Made by a program: the position numbers and the translations under genes. Shown here one piece after another: positions 1-14,447 of a DNA stretch of 64,000 nucleotides. This DNA is from Nocardioides sp. SYSU D00065 (GTDB lineage Bacteria > Actinomycetota > Actinomycetes > Propionibacteriales > Nocardioidaceae), in contig NZ_JAFMSX010000001.1 of the NCBI RefSeq assembly GCF_017916425.1, forward strand, positions 1 to 64,000, given 5' to 3'. The notes beneath the pieces were generated by a model that was not told the DNA's origin, searched no databases, and was given only the letters and a program-made list of their open reading frames with translations. Position 1 is the stretch's first letter, and every line of letters begins with the position of its first letter.

Positions 1-221
1 TAAGAGCCACATCCCCTGACTGAACAAAACTGACATCTGTCAGAATCATTGTCAAAGAAACCGCGACCATCACCAGCACCCACCCACAAGGAGCAGACAC
101 CAGAAACAGCCAACGGGGCATAACAAACTAATTCGTCGACTAATCAAACACACTGTTGAGTTCTCAAGAATCAGACGCACCCGTTCCTCGCCGGCTTGGC
201 CGGCTCGGTCGCGGGGCAACC
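1..221 (-). other. 5' leader of an rRNA operon (16S lies off the left edge)
   Basis: This stretch is AT-richer than the rest of the window and has no credible ORF. Read on the minus strand it follows two promoters and contains the TTGAGAACTCAACAGTGTG element typical of actinobacterial rRNA leaders and spacers. Short inverted repeats such as TGACA-TC-TGTCA (30-41) fit leader RNA folding. No 16S sequence is visible, so the mature rRNA would begin left of position 1. That the operon is rrn is inferred from the conserved box and the promoter architecture. Confidence 0.7.
149..170 (-). promoter_or_regulatory. Conserved rRNA leader box (TTGAGAACTCAACAGTGTG)
   Basis: On the minus strand this reads TTCTTGAGAACTCAACAGTG followed by TG. 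The same motif is found in many actinobacterial 16S leaders and 16S-23S spacers, where it takes part in antitermination or RNase III processing structures. It lies about 50 nt downstream of the predicted start site of the proximal promoter. The identification comes from remembered family sequences and was not searched. Confidence 0.65.
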
Positions 222-227
222 TGCAGA

Positions 228-256
228 AACTTACCGGGCGCTTGGCTCGCAGTCAA
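228..256 (-). promoter_or_regulatory. Proximal rRNA promoter (TTGACT-17-TAAGTT)
   Basis: On the minus strand a -35 TTGACT (251-256) is separated by exactly 17 bp from a -10 TAAGTT (228-233). This is close to the housekeeping sigma consensus and is the best promoter match in the window. Transcription would start near 221 and run left into the rRNA leader. Confidence 0.75.
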
Positions 257-349
257 ACTCGCGGGCTTCGTGCTTCGGTGGTCGGTGCCGGTTTCCGCCT
301 CAGCTGACCTTCTGGCCAGGAGGCGGCGCCACTTGCAGCGACGAGAAGA

Positions 350-379
350 ACTGTAGACCCTTCCCCGGACACATGCCAA
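350..379 (-). promoter_or_regulatory. Distal rRNA promoter (TTGGCA-18-TACAGT)
   Basis: On the minus strand TTGGCA (374-379) and TACAGT (350-355) are spaced by 18 bp, about 120 bp upstream of the proximal promoter. Tandem promoters are common for actinobacterial rrn operons. The site lies between the glycosylase stop codon and the proximal promoter. Confidence 0.5.
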
Positions 380-410
380 ACCGGGGGTGGCCGGAAGACA
401 AAGTCGCAGG

Positions 411-4401
<3,991 letters not shown>

Positions 4402-4405
<4 letters not shown>

Positions 4406-5325
4406 GATCGCTCCAGGAGCCAGGTGAGCACGGCCTTCTGGGCGTGGCGGCGGTTCTCCGCCTCGTCCCACACCACCGACCGGGGCCCCTCGATGACGTC
4501 CTCGGCGATCTCCTTGCCCCGGTAGGCCGGCAAGCAGTGCATGACGATCGCGTCGGGCTCGGCGTGCGCCAGGAGGTCGCCGGTGACGGCGTACGGCGGG
4601 AAGATCCGCAGCCGCTCGCCGGACTCCTCCTCGCGGCCCATGCTCACCCACGAGTCGGTCACCAGGACGTCAGCGCCCTTGACGGCCTCGACCGCCTCGG
4701 CGGTCAGCTCGACGGAGCCGCCGGTGTCCTGGGCGATGTCGCGGGCACGCGCCAGGACGTCGACGTCGGGGCTGAACCCGTCGGGGGCGCCCACCACGAC
4801 GTGCATGCCTGCGGAGGCGCCGGCCAGCACCCACGAGTTGCCCATGTTGCAGGCGCCGTCACCGACGAATGCGACGCGGACGCCGGCCAGGCGGCCCTTG
4901 TGCTCGCGGACCGTCTGCAGGTCGGCCAGCAGCTGGCAGGGGTGGAACTCGTCGGTGAGCGCGTTGAGGACGGGTACGCCGGCGTACTCGGCCATGGTGG
5001 TCAGGTCGTGCTGGTGGGCGGTGCGCCACACGACGGCCGCCGCCTGCCGGCCGAGGATGCGAGCCACGTCCTCGACGCCCTCGCGCGACCCCATCGCGGC
5101 CAGGCCGCCGTCGACGGTCATCGGATGGCCGCCGAGCTCGGCGATCCCGGCCGAGAACGAGACCTGGGTGCGCAGGGTGGGCCGGTCGAAGACCAGGGCG
5201 ACGGTGCGGGGGCCGGTGAGCGGCTTGTGCTCGAAGGGCTCGGCCTTCATGGCGTCGGCGAGGTCGAGGACCTCGATCAGCTCGGCCGGCGACAGGTCGT
5301 CGTCGCGCAGGAAGTGGCGGGTCAT
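4402..5325 (-). CDS. argF: Ornithine carbamoyltransferase
   Basis: Forms citrulline from ornithine and carbamoyl phosphate. The 307-aa protein has a carbamoyl-phosphate loop reading [12 protein letters not shown] and the ornithine/catalytic motif [11 protein letters not shown]. The loop is TLRTQ rather than the usual STRTR or SLRTR, a conservative variation seen near residues 50-54. ATG 5325 overlaps the argD stop as ATGA, and the 3' end overlaps argR. An anabolic role is indicated by the operon. Confidence 0.95.
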
Positions 5326-6527
5326 GGGGTCTCCCGGGTCGAGCCGGCGGCAGCGCGGGCGGTGTCGAGGATCGCGGGCAGGGCCGCGGCGAAGGCGTCG
5401 AGGTCGTCGCGGGTGAGGACCAGCGGCGGGACGAACCGCAGCCGCGTCGGTCCGGTGGCGTTGAGGATGAAGCCGGCCTCGCGGGCGGCGACGACCGCCT
5501 CCGCGGCGTACGGGCCGTCGAGCTCGGCGCCCCGCATCAGCCCCGCGCCGGTGACCTCGACGACACCTGCCTGCTGCGCCAGCAGGTCGGCGAGCTGCTC
5601 ACCGCGCTCGGTCGCCGCCTCGAGCAGACCGTCGGCGTCGAGGGTGCTGAGGACTGCGAGGGCCGCCGCGGAGGCGACCGGGTTGCCGCCGAAGGTGGTG
5701 CCGTGGTTGCCCGGCTGCAGCAGAGTCGCCGCGGTCCCGCGGGCCACGGTGGCGCCCACCGGGATGCCGCCACCGAGACCCTTCGCGAGCGTGACGACGT
5801 CGGGGTCGACGCCGTCGAGGAGCTGGTGGGCGAACCACGTCCCGGTGCGGCCGATGCCGGTCTGCACCTCGTCCAGCCACAGCAGCGCGCCGTTGTCGCG
5901 GGCGATGTCCTGCGCGGCCGGCAGGTAGCCCGAAGACGGTACGACGACCCCAGCCTCGCCCTGGATCGGCTCCAGGACGACCGCGGCGACGGTGTCGTCG
6001 ACGGCGGCGGCGAGCGCGGCCACGTCGTCGTAGGGCACGAAGGTCACCTCCCCGGGCAGCGGCTCGAAGGGCTCGCGGTAGGCGGCCTTGGACGTCAGCG
6101 ACAGCGCGCCCATGGTGCGCCCGTGGAACGAGCCCTGGGCCGCGACGACCCGCGTGCGACCGGTGCGGCGGGTGAGCTTGAGCGCCGCCTCGTTGGCCTC
6201 AGCGCCGGAGTTGCTCAAGAACACCCGGCCGTCGCTCCATCCCAGGAGCCCGAGCAGCCGCTCGGCCAGCGCCACCTGCGGCTCGGTGGCGAAGAAGTTC
6301 GACACGTGGCCCAGCGTGGCGAGCTGGGTGGTCACCGCGTCGACCAGCGCCGGGTGGGCGTGGCCGAGGGCGTTGACCGCGATGCCGCCGAGCAGGTCGA
6401 CGTACTCCTTGCCGTCGGCGTCCCAGACGCGGGCGCCCTTGCCGCGCACGAGGGCCAGGGCGGGCGGGCCGAAGGTGTTCATCACGGCATCGGCGTAGCG
6501 GTGCTGCAGCTCGGACTGACCGGTCAC
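5322..6527 (-). CDS. argD: Acetylornithine aminotransferase
   Basis: PLP enzyme of class III that converts N-acetylglutamate semialdehyde to N2-acetylornithine. The 401-aa product contains [29 protein letters not shown] and the Schiff-base lysine motif [14 protein letters not shown]. The start is GTG 6527 ([17 protein letters not shown]), overlapping the argB stop by GTGA; the much longer open frame upstream is only the antisense-free extension through argB. It may also serve in lysine synthesis as succinyl-DAP aminotransferase, as in other bacteria. Confidence 0.95.
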   Translation of the reverse strand: MTGQSELQHRYADAVMNTFGPPALALVRGKGARVWDADGKEYVDLLGGIAVNALGHAHPALVDAVTTQLATLGHVSNFFATEPQVALAERLLGLLGWSDGRVFLSNSGAEANEAALKLTRRTGRTRVVAAQGSFHGRTMGALSLTSKAAYREPFEPLPGEVTFVPYDDVAALAAAVDDTVAAVVLEPIQGEAGVVVPSSGYLPAAQDIARDNGALLWLDEVQTGIGRTGTWFAHQLLDGVDPDVVTLAKGLGGGIPVGATVARGTAATLLQPGNHGTTFGGNPVASAAALAVLSTLDADGLLEAATERGEQLADLLAQQAGVVEVTGAGLMRGAELDGPYAAEAVVAAREAGFILNATGPTRLRFVPPLVLTRDDLDAFAAALPAILDTARAAAGSTRETP

Positions 6528-7492
6528 GACCCGACCTCCGTGGCGTAGGGCTTGCGCATGCGGGTGGCGACGCCGGGCAGGACCTGGGTCCCGACTCCCT
6601 CGTCGGTGAAGATCTCCAGCAGGACCGCGTGCGGCTCCCGGCCGTCGACGACGGTCGCGCGGGGCACCCCGCCGGTCACCGCCTCGTAGCAGGCGCGCAT
6701 CTTGGGCACCATGCCGGCGTCGAGCGACGGCAGCATCTCCCCGAGCGCCTCCGGGCTGATCTCCTGGATGAGGTCGTCGGAATTGCCGTAGTCGCGGTAG
6801 AGCCCCTCGACGTCGGTGAGCACGAGGAGCTTCTCCGCGCCCAGGGCGATCGCCAGCGCGGCGGCGGCGGTGTCGGCGTTGACGTTGTGGACGCGGCCGT
6901 GGACGTCGGGCGCGACCGAGCTGACCACGGGGACCCGACCGGCCTCGATCAGGTCGAGCACGGCCTCGGGGCGCACCTTCGACACCTCGCCGACGAGGCC
7001 CAGGTCGACCTCCTCGCCGTCGACCACGGTCGCGGTCGGCTCGGCGGTGAACAGGCCGGCGTCCTCGCCGGACAGCCCGACGGCGAGCGGCCCGTGCTGG
7101 TTGACCAGACCGACCAGCTCGCGCTGCACCTGGCCGACCAGGACCATGCGGACGACGTCCATCGCCTCCGGCGTGGTGACCCGCAGGCCGCCGCGGAACT
7201 CCGACTCGATGCCGAGCTTGTCGAGCATGCGGGAGATCTGCGGGCCGCCGCCGTGGACGACGACCGGCTTGAAGCCGGCGAAGCGAAGGAAGGCGATGTC
7301 CTCGGCGAAGGCGGCCTTGAGCGAGTCGTCGGTCATCGCGTTGCCGCCGTACTTCACCACGATCGTGCGGCCGTGGTAGCGCTTGAGCCACGGCAGCGCG
7401 GCAGCCAGCGTCCGCGCCTTCGCCGGGTCGGGCCGGCGCGGGCTCGGCAGCGGCTGGGTGTCGGGCTGGGCCTCGGTGCTGGTCTGGTTCAT
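6524..7492 (-). CDS. argB: Acetylglutamate kinase
   Basis: Phosphorylates N-acetylglutamate and is normally the arginine-feedback-inhibited step. It is a 322-aa amino-acid-kinase fold protein with the phosphate loop VVKYGGNAM, the substrate region [11 protein letters not shown] and the ATP-site residues near [12 protein letters not shown]. The first 25 residues are a Pro/Gln-rich extension. The C-terminal GVGTQVLPG resembles the arginine-sensitive forms, so feedback control is plausible. ATG 7492 overlaps argJ by ATGA. Confidence 0.96.
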   Translation of the reverse strand: MNQTSTEAQPDTQPLPSPRRPDPAKARTLAAALPWLKRYHGRTIVVKYGGNAMTDDSLKAAFAEDIAFLRFAGFKPVVVHGGGPQISRMLDKLGIESEFRGGLRVTTPEAMDVVRMVLVGQVQRELVGLVNQHGPLAVGLSGEDAGLFTAEPTATVVDGEEVDLGLVGEVSKVRPEAVLDLIEAGRVPVVSSVAPDVHGRVHNVNADTAAAALAIALGAEKLLVLTDVEGLYRDYGNSDDLIQEISPEALGEMLPSLDAGMVPKMRACYEAVTGGVPRATVVDGREPHAVLLEIFTDEGVGTQVLPGVATRMRKPYATEVGS

Positions 7493-8639
7493 GAGCTGTA
7501 GGCGCTGTTCTCGTGGACGTAGGCGTGGGTGAGGTCGTTGGTCCAGACGGTGGCGCGGGCGTCGCCGGACTTGAGGTCGATCGTCACGCTGACCTCACGG
7601 CCGGTGAGGTCGACGCCCGCCGGGTCCTCCGCCGGTGTGGACTGCCGGCACACCCACACGCCGTTCATCGCGACGTCGAGGTCGGCCGGGTCGAACCGGG
7701 CCGAGGTGGTGCCGATGCTGGCCAGCACGCGGCCCCAGTTGGGGTCGTTGCCGTAGATGGCGGCCTTGAAGAGGTTGCTGCGCGCGACGCTGCGGCTGAC
7801 CTCGACCGCCTCTTCCTCGGTGGCGGCGTGCAGCGTGGTGATCGCGATCTCGTGATCGGCGCCCTCGGCGTCGGCGAGCAGCTGCATGGCGAGGTCGGTG
7901 CAGGCCTGGGTGAGGGCGGCGGTGAAGTCCTCCGGCGTCGGGGTGATCCCGCTGGCGCCGCTGGCCATGACGGTGACGGTGTCGTTGGTGGACATGCAGC
8001 CGTCGGAGTCGAGCCGGTCGAAGCTGACCCGGGTGGCGGCGCGCAGGGCGGCGTCGAGCTCGGCGGCGGGCACGACGGCGTCGGTGGTCAGCACCACGAG
8101 CATCGTGGCGAGCTGGGGCGCGAGCATGCCCGCACCCTTCGCCATGCCGCCGATGGACCAACCGGCACCCTCGACCACGACGTTCTTGCTGACGGAGTCG
8201 GTCGTCATGATCGCCTGCGCGGCGGCCGCTCCCCCGTCGGGTCCGAGGGCGGCCGTGGCGGCCTCGACGCCCGCCAGCAGGCGGTCGCGGTCGTTGGCGA
8301 GCCCGATCAGGCCGGTGGAGCAGACCACGACGTCGATCGCTCCGATGCCGAGGCCCTCGGCGACCTTCTCCGCCACGGCGTGCGTGGTCTGGAACCCCTC
8401 GGGCCCGGTGTAGCAGTTGGCGCCGCCGGAGTTCAGCACGACGGCGCGCACGACGCCGTCCTTGACGACCTCCTGGCTCCACAGGACGGGGTTGGCCTTG
8501 CAGCGGTTGGCGGTGAAGACGGTGGCGGAGTCGTAGGCGGGGCCCTGGTTGACGACCAGGGCGAGGTCGGGGGCGCCGGTGGACTTGAGTCCGGCGGCGA
8601 CGCCGGCGGCGGTGAAGCCGGCTGGATGGGTGACGGTCA

Positions 8640-8640
<1 letters not shown>
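7489..8640 (-). CDS. argJ: Bifunctional ornithine acetyltransferase / N-acetylglutamate synthase
   Basis: Recycles the acetyl group from N-acetylornithine to glutamate and in many bacteria also makes N-acetylglutamate from acetyl-CoA. The 383-aa precursor is expected to self-cleave before Thr179 in [11 protein letters not shown]. Other marks are [21 protein letters not shown] and the C-terminal [12 protein letters not shown]. Start ATG 8640 shares one base with the argC stop. The presence of argJ suggests a cyclic acetyl pathway; no argE or argA is seen here. Confidence 0.96.
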
Positions 8641-10561
<1,921 letters not shown>

Positions 10562-10593
10562 CGCGCGGCGCCGCCGCAGACGCTCGCCCCGCA

Positions 10594-10631
10594 GTGGAGA
10601 CCCGGACCGCTCGGTGCGGTCCGGGCTCCAC
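10594..10631. terminator. Bidirectional terminator between convergent genes
   Basis: Two nested perfect stems: GTGGAG/CTCCAC outside and CCGGACCGC/GCGGTCCGG inside, with loop TCGGT. It lies between the MDMPI-family stop and the pheT stop and can form on both strands. There is no T-tract, which is normal for high-GC actinobacteria. Confidence 0.8.
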
Positions 10632-10644
10632 CGTCGTCGGCTCG

Positions 10645-13131
10645 TCAGGCGCGCTGGACGGCGCCGGTGCGCTCAGCGGCGAGCGCCACCGCGGCGTCGC
10701 GGGCGGCAGCGGCCTCGCCCTCCTTGAGCGTCCGGTCGGACGCGCGGAAGCGCAGCGCGTAGGCCAGCGACTTGCGACCCTCGCCCACCTGGTCACCGGT
10801 GTAGACGTCGAAGAGCCGGATCGACTCCAGCAGGTCGCCGGCCCCATCACGCAGGGCGGCCTCCACGTCGGCGGCCGGCACCGAGGTGTCGACCACCAGG
10901 GCGACGTCCTCCTTGGCGACGGGGTAGGACGAGTACGACGGTGCGGGACGCAGGTGGACGGCCTTGTCGATCAGGACGTCGAGGTCGACCTCGGCAGCCA
11001 CGCTGCGCGCCGGAAGCCCGAAGGCCCGGCACACGACGGGGTGGACCTCTCCGGCGTGGCCGATGACCTCGCCGTCGACGGACAGCTCGGCGCAGCGTCC
11101 GGGGTGCCACGGCGCCAAGGCGGCCGCGGATGCCTCGACCTCGAGTCCCAGGGCGGCGGCCGCCGACCGCACGGCCTCGACCGCGTCGGCCCAGCCGACC
11201 TGCCGCGCCCCTCCCCACCAGCCCGGCGCGTCGGCGTCACCGGTGGCGACGACGGCGAGGTGCAACGGCTGCGCCGGCAGGGCGGCGTCCAGCGCCGCGA
11301 GCTCCTCGTCGGACGGACGGCGGTCGACCGGCAGGATCGGGGCCGGCCCGGCGTGGCGCGGCAGCGTGACGGTGGCGGTCTCGAAGACCGCCACGTCGGT
11401 GGTGCCGTGCCCGACGTTCTTGCCGGCGGTGCGGAGCAGGCCCGGGAGCAGCGTCGAGGTCATGAACGCGGCCTCGGCGCTCAGCGGGTTGGACAGGCGC
11501 AGCAGGTCGCGGCGCGGGTCGTCGGCGGGCAGCCCGAGGTCGTCCAGGTCGGCCTCGCCGACGAACGGGAAGTTCACGACCTCCACGTAGCCCTCGCCGG
11601 CCAGCGTGCGCCCGATACGCCTGCGCAGCTGCTGCGCGCGGGTCAGGCCGCGGCCCGACGGTGGCGTCGGGAGGACCGACGGCACCTGGTCGTAGCCCAC
11701 GAGGCGGATGACCTCCTCGGAGAAGTCCTGGGCGTCCGTGAGGTCGGGGCGCCACGGCGGGGGCGTGACGGACAGCGTCCCGGACCCGGACACCTCGCAG
11801 CCGACGGCGCGCAGGCACTCCGCGCTGCGCTCCGCCGAGATCTCCATGCCGGAGACGCGGGCGGCGAGGTCACCGGCCACCTGGATCGTCGGCATCGCGG
11901 GCGGGGTGCCGACGACTGTCACACCCGGGTCGGCCACCGCGCCGCCGTGCTCGACGAGGAGCTCGACCACCCTGTCGGCCGCGGCCTCGCAGATCGTCGG
12001 GTCGACCCCGCGCTCGTTGCGCTTGCCGGCCTCGGAGGTGATCTTGTGCCGACGCCCGGTGCGGAACATCGACACCGCGTCCCAGTGGGCCGCCTCGACG
12101 AGGATCGAGGTGGTGGAGCCCGACATCTCGGTCGTCTCCCCGCCCATCACGCCGCCGAGACCGATGATCCCCGAGTCGTCCGCGACGACCAGGTCGCCCG
12201 GGTCGAGTGCGCGGTCGGCACCGTCGAGGGTGGTCAACCGCTCGCCGGGGCGCGCGCGTCGTACGACGAGGGCGCCCTGGACCTTGTCGGCGTCGTAGCC
12301 GTGGATGGGTCGGCCGGTCTCGAGCATGACGTAGTTGGTGACGTCGACGGCCAGGGAGATCGGCCGCATCCCGGCGGCCGTGATGCGCCGGACGATGTGG
12401 TCGGGCGTCGGGGCGCTCGGGTCGAAGCCGGTGACGCGGCGAGCGACGAACACCGGGCAGCCCTCGGGGTCCTCGACGAGGACCGGGTGGCCGTCGGGGT
12501 TCGCCGGCGGCGTGTCGCGCAGCGCGGGGTCACGGAAGCCGCTCGCACCCTCGACCGAGACCAGCACCTCGCGGGCGATGCCGCGGATGGACAGCGCGTA
12601 GGCGCGGTCGGGGTTGATCTCGAGCTCGATCGTCTCCTCGTCGAGCCCCAGCACCGGGCGTACGTCCTCGCCCGGCTTCCCGGCGTCCTCGGGCAGGACG
12701 ATGATCCCGTCGTGGTCGTCGCCGAGGCCGAGCTCGCGGGCGGAGCAGATCATGCCCGCGGACACGTGCCCGTAGGTCTTGCGGGCGCTGATCTCGAACC
12801 CGCCCGGCAGCACGCCACCGGGCAGCACCGTGACCACGAGGTCGCCCGGTGCGAAGTTGTGCGCCCCGCAGACGATGCCCTGCGGCTCGCCGGTGCCGTT
12901 GGCGTCCCCGACGTCGACGGTGCACCAGTTGATGGTCTTGCCGTTCTTCTGCGGCTCGGGCTTCATCGTCAGCACGCGGCCGATCACGAGCGGGCCGGTG
13001 ATCTCGCGACCGGGGCTCTCGACCGCCTCGAGCTTGAGCCCGGTCAGCGTCAGCCGGTCGGTGATCTCCTCGGTCGTCGTGCCGGCCGGCACGTCGACGT
13101 GCTCCAGGATCCAGGACAGGGGTGCCTTCAT
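10645..13131 (-). CDS. pheT: Phenylalanyl-tRNA synthetase beta subunit
   Basis: Beta chain of the (alpha-beta)2 PheRS. The 828-aa protein shows the N-terminal tRNA-binding domain (GEPQGIVCGAHNFAPGD), the B3/B4 editing region (TRPIHGYDADKV-like segment, GRPIHGYDADK), the B5 domain and the C-terminal anticodon-binding FDX-ACB domain ending in FRASDRTLKEGEAAAARD. It starts at ATG 13131, 15 nt after pheS, so the two are one operon. Confidence 0.97.
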   Translation of the reverse strand: MKAPLSWILEHVDVPAGTTTEEITDRLTLTGLKLEAVESPGREITGPLVIGRVLTMKPEPQKNGKTINWCTVDVGDANGTGEPQGIVCGAHNFAPGDLVVTVLPGGVLPGGFEISARKTYGHVSAGMICSARELGLGDDHDGIIVLPEDAGKPGEDVRPVLGLDEETIELEINPDRAYALSIRGIAREVLVSVEGASGFRDPALRDTPPANPDGHPVLVEDPEGCPVFVARRVTGFDPSAPTPDHIVRRITAAGMRPISLAVDVTNYVMLETGRPIHGYDADKVQGALVVRRARPGERLTTLDGADRALDPGDLVVADDSGIIGLGGVMGGETTEMSGSTTSILVEAAHWDAVSMFRTGRRHKITSEAGKRNERGVDPTICEAAADRVVELLVEHGGAVADPGVTVVGTPPAMPTIQVAGDLAARVSGMEISAERSAECLRAVGCEVSGSGTLSVTPPPWRPDLTDAQDFSEEVIRLVGYDQVPSVLPTPPSGRGLTRAQQLRRRIGRTLAGEGYVEVVNFPFVGEADLDDLGLPADDPRRDLLRLSNPLSAEAAFMTSTLLPGLLRTAGKNVGHGTTDVAVFETATVTLPRHAGPAPILPVDRRPSDEELAALDAALPAQPLHLAVVATGDADAPGWWGGARQVGWADAVEAVRSAAAALGLEVEASAAALAPWHPGRCAELSVDGEVIGHAGEVHPVVCRAFGLPARSVAAEVDLDVLIDKAVHLRPAPSYSSYPVAKEDVALVVDTSVPAADVEAALRDGAGDLLESIRLFDVYTGDQVGEGRKSLAYALRFRASDRTLKEGEAAAARDAAVALAAERTGAVQRA

Positions 13132-13146
13132 CTGCGTGGTCCTCTC

Positions 13147-14247
13147 TCAGATCTCGGTGCCGAAGGCGGACGAGAAGCGGACGTCGCCCTCGAAGAGTGC
13201 ACGCAGGTCCTCGAGGTCGTGGCGGAACATGAACGAGCGGTCGATGCCCATGCCGAACGCGAAGCCGGAGTAGACGGCGGGGTCCACGCCGCACGCCACG
13301 AGCACGCGCGGGTTGACCACCCCGCAGCCGCCCCACTCGATCCAGCCCTCGCCGCGGCAGGTGCGGCACGCGGCCTGTCCCTCCCCGCCGCGGCAGACGA
13401 AGCAGCGCACGTCGACCTCGGCCGACGGCTCGGTGAACGGGAAGTACGACGGCCGGAACCGCGTCGTGATGCCGTCGCCGAACAGCTGGGAGGCGAAGTG
13501 GTCGAGCGTGCCCTTGAGGTGGGCCATCGTGATGCCCTCGTCGACCACGAGGCCCTCGACCTGGTGGAACATCGGAGAGTGGGTGGCGTCGTACTCGTCG
13601 GTGCGGAAGACCCGGCCCGGGCACACCACGTAGATGGGCGGCTTGCGGGTCAGCATCGTCCGCGCCTGCACGGGCGAGGTCTGCGTGCGCAGCACGACGT
13701 GGTGGTCCGCCGGCTCGGTCCAGAACGTGTCCTGCATGGTGCGCGCCGGGTGGTCGGGACCGAGGTTGAGGGCGTCGAAGTTGAGCCACTCGGCCTCTAC
13801 GACCGGCCCCTCGGCGACCTCCCAGCCCATGGCGACGAAAAGGTCGGCGATGAGCTCGGACTGCAGGGTGATCGGGTGGCGTCCCCCGCGTCGGTGCCGC
13901 GTGGTGGGCAGGGTGACGTCGACGGCCTCCTCAGCCAGCATCCGCTGCTCGTGCTCGGCCTCGAGGACGCGCTGGCGTGCCGCCAGCGCCTGGTTGACCG
14001 CACCCCGGGCCTGGCCGACGCGCTGACCGGCCTCCTTGCGCGCCTGGGGCGGGAGCGCGCCGATCTCCCGGTTGGCCAGGGCCAGCGGGGAACGGTCCCC
14101 GGCGTGGTCGAGGCGCACCTGCTTGAGGGCGTCGAGGTCGGCGGCGGCGGCGATGGCCGCCAGGGCCGCCTCCCGCATCTCCTCGACGTGCTCGGCCTTG
14201 AGCGGGGTCACTTCGACGGGGTCGTAGTCGGTGTTGGGGCCGGACAT
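13147..14247 (-). CDS. pheS: Phenylalanyl-tRNA synthetase alpha subunit
   Basis: Catalytic subunit of PheRS, 366 aa. It has an N-terminal coiled coil, class II motif 2 ([20 protein letters not shown]) and motif 3 (FAFGMGIDR). Between them lies a cysteine-rich block (CFVC, CRTC, GGCG) that many bacterial alpha subunits carry and that could hold zinc. The phenylalanine-specificity region around FAFG is intact. ATG 14247 follows a 200-bp leader region with hairpins. Confidence 0.97.
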   Translation of the reverse strand: MSGPNTDYDPVEVTPLKAEHVEEMREAALAAIAAAADLDALKQVRLDHAGDRSPLALANREIGALPPQARKEAGQRVGQARGAVNQALAARQRVLEAEHEQRMLAEEAVDVTLPTTRHRRGGRHPITLQSELIADLFVAMGWEVAEGPVVEAEWLNFDALNLGPDHPARTMQDTFWTEPADHHVVLRTQTSPVQARTMLTRKPPIYVVCPGRVFRTDEYDATHSPMFHQVEGLVVDEGITMAHLKGTLDHFASQLFGDGITTRFRPSYFPFTEPSAEVDVRCFVCRGGEGQAACRTCRGEGWIEWGGCGVVNPRVLVACGVDPAVYSGFAFGMGIDRSFMFRHDLEDLRALFEGDVRFSSAFGTEI

Positions 14248-14447
14248 GGCTCTCTCTCGCGCAGCGCTACGCAGATCGCTGCTGGGTCTGGGACGTGGCC
14301 TTCGCGCAGCGACGGCAGGTCGCCGCAGAGTCTAGAAGTGGATGAGCGTCGGGTCGGACGGGGACTCCCCGGACCCGGTGACGTCAGCTGCCCGACGGAC
14401 CAGGTCCGGGGCGCAGAAATCGCAGGCTCGTGTCCACGACCGTCATG
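14248..14447 (-). promoter_or_regulatory. pheST upstream region: two hairpins and a weak promoter
   Basis: Read on the minus strand, a GC-rich hairpin (14351-14376; GGGTC-CGGGG with a 3-nt bulge) follows the preceding gene and may terminate it. Further on, TAGACT (14329-14334) is a possible -10 for pheST. An 8-bp stem, GCGGCGAC/GTCGCTGC with loop CTGCC (14306-14326), lies in the predicted 5' UTR. A short frame upstream encodes only one Phe codon, so I do not call a Phe attenuator. Confidence 0.4.

Noticed and set aside
14391-14447. Possible Phe attenuator leader peptide upstream of pheS
   Set aside because: The short frame has a single Phe codon and the adjacent hairpin lacks a U-run, so it does not meet the pattern of a Phe leader.
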